Part shown: piece after piece, positions 32,278 through 32,437 of the stretch
Layout of the letters: every line of letters starts with the position of its first letter
Position numbering within the stretch: the stretch's first letter is position 1
Assembly (NCBI GenBank): GCA_021740175.1
Contig: JAIPAH010000024.1
Location: 1 to 32,437 of the forward strand
Source of the DNA: Bacteroidales bacterium
GTDB lineage: Bacteria > Bacteroidota > Bacteroidia > Bacteroidales > JAIPAH01
Direction: 5' to 3'
Length of the DNA: 32,437 nt
Program-made: the position numbers and the translations under genes
Notes under the pieces: model-generated
Databases searched by the model: none
The model's input: only the letters and a program-made list of their open reading frames with translations
Told to the model about the DNA's origin: nothing

Positions 32278-32437
32278 GGTTGGGAGATGTCATTCGTAGT
32301 GTCCATGCCTAAATAACGTTGACTTTTTTTACCTATTTAATGGTGATGTTGACTTTTTCTTTTTTGCTTACTTTTTTCTTTTTGTTAATAACCCACTTTT
32401 TTGTTAATAAACCCTCATTTATCATCCTTTTAAATTT

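Noticed and set aside
1-32437. CRISPR array, tRNA or rRNA genes
   Set aside because: No regularly spaced repeats of 24-40 bases with unique spacers, and no cloverleaf or ribosomal sequence was noticed. The 10-bp and 11-bp repeats are too short for CRISPR.

Overview
The window looks like a chromosomal segment of a Bacteroidota bacterium, probably a facultative or anaerobic, possibly marine member of class Bacteroidia. Signs of this are weak Shine-Dalgarno sites, TAnnTTTG-type -7 boxes, a SPOR-domain outer-membrane protein, a TIGR02757-family protein, a PadR/PspC pair and a VorB-type 2-oxoacid:ferredoxin oxidoreductase. No rRNA, tRNA or CRISPR array was seen. The assignment rests on gene content and motif recall only.

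Left edge (1-800): chromosomal flank with a minimal nucleotidyltransferase (MNT) gene and its HEPN partner, the latter broken by an in-frame stop. Region 805-8501: a compact (~7.7 kb) integrative element inserted in the last codons of mnmE. The sequence shows the insertion directly. The present mnmE ends in FCIGK-stop (8484-8501), and a second, displaced FCIGK-stop lies on the same strand at the far end (798-815). The shared 11-bp core is ccgatacagaa. The element carries a tyrosine integrase, a zinc-finger/HTH putative directionality factor, a second HTH protein, a VRR-NUC nuclease, a DUF6291 protein, a DUF5681 protein (small-terminase-like) and several unknowns. A separate four-gene operon of unknown function (901-2156) faces the other way and ends in a strong terminator. 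No capsid or conjugation genes are present, so it resembles a phage-satellite or passive genomic island. Phased repeats near both ends and upstream of the regulators look like integrase arm sites and operators.

Region 8484-11650: mnmE (tRNA modification GTPase), preceded in the same direction by an AAA ATPase/DUF4276 pair of the OLD/TOPRIM-like, probably defensive kind. mnmE is thus flanked by accessory modules on both sides.

Region 12055-18367: core metabolism. It holds sucD (succinyl-CoA synthetase alpha), an Mpv17/PMP22-like membrane protein, a PLP aminotransferase, and a four-subunit 2-oxoacid:ferredoxin oxidoreductase (delta, alpha, beta, gamma) closed by a terminator. The aminotransferase may feed 2-oxoacids to the oxidoreductase, which would make CoA thioesters and reduced ferredoxin.

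Region 18623-26768: a TIGR02757 protein, an envelope pair (TPR lipo/secreted protein followed by a beta-barrel/SPOR protein), an MFS-like permease, a periplasmic glutathione-peroxidase-like enzyme, a secreted protein of unknown function and a MATE exporter. Regions 12925-13373, 21913-22446 and 26769-27680 are intergenic stretches with structured repeats, including a 154-bp MITE-like element.

Region 27681-32238: a PadR repressor with a palindromic operator/promoter, a PspC-domain membrane protein, and a fused alpha-beta E1 of the 2-oxoacid (probably branched-chain) dehydrogenase. The window ends in low-complexity, AT-rich sequence.
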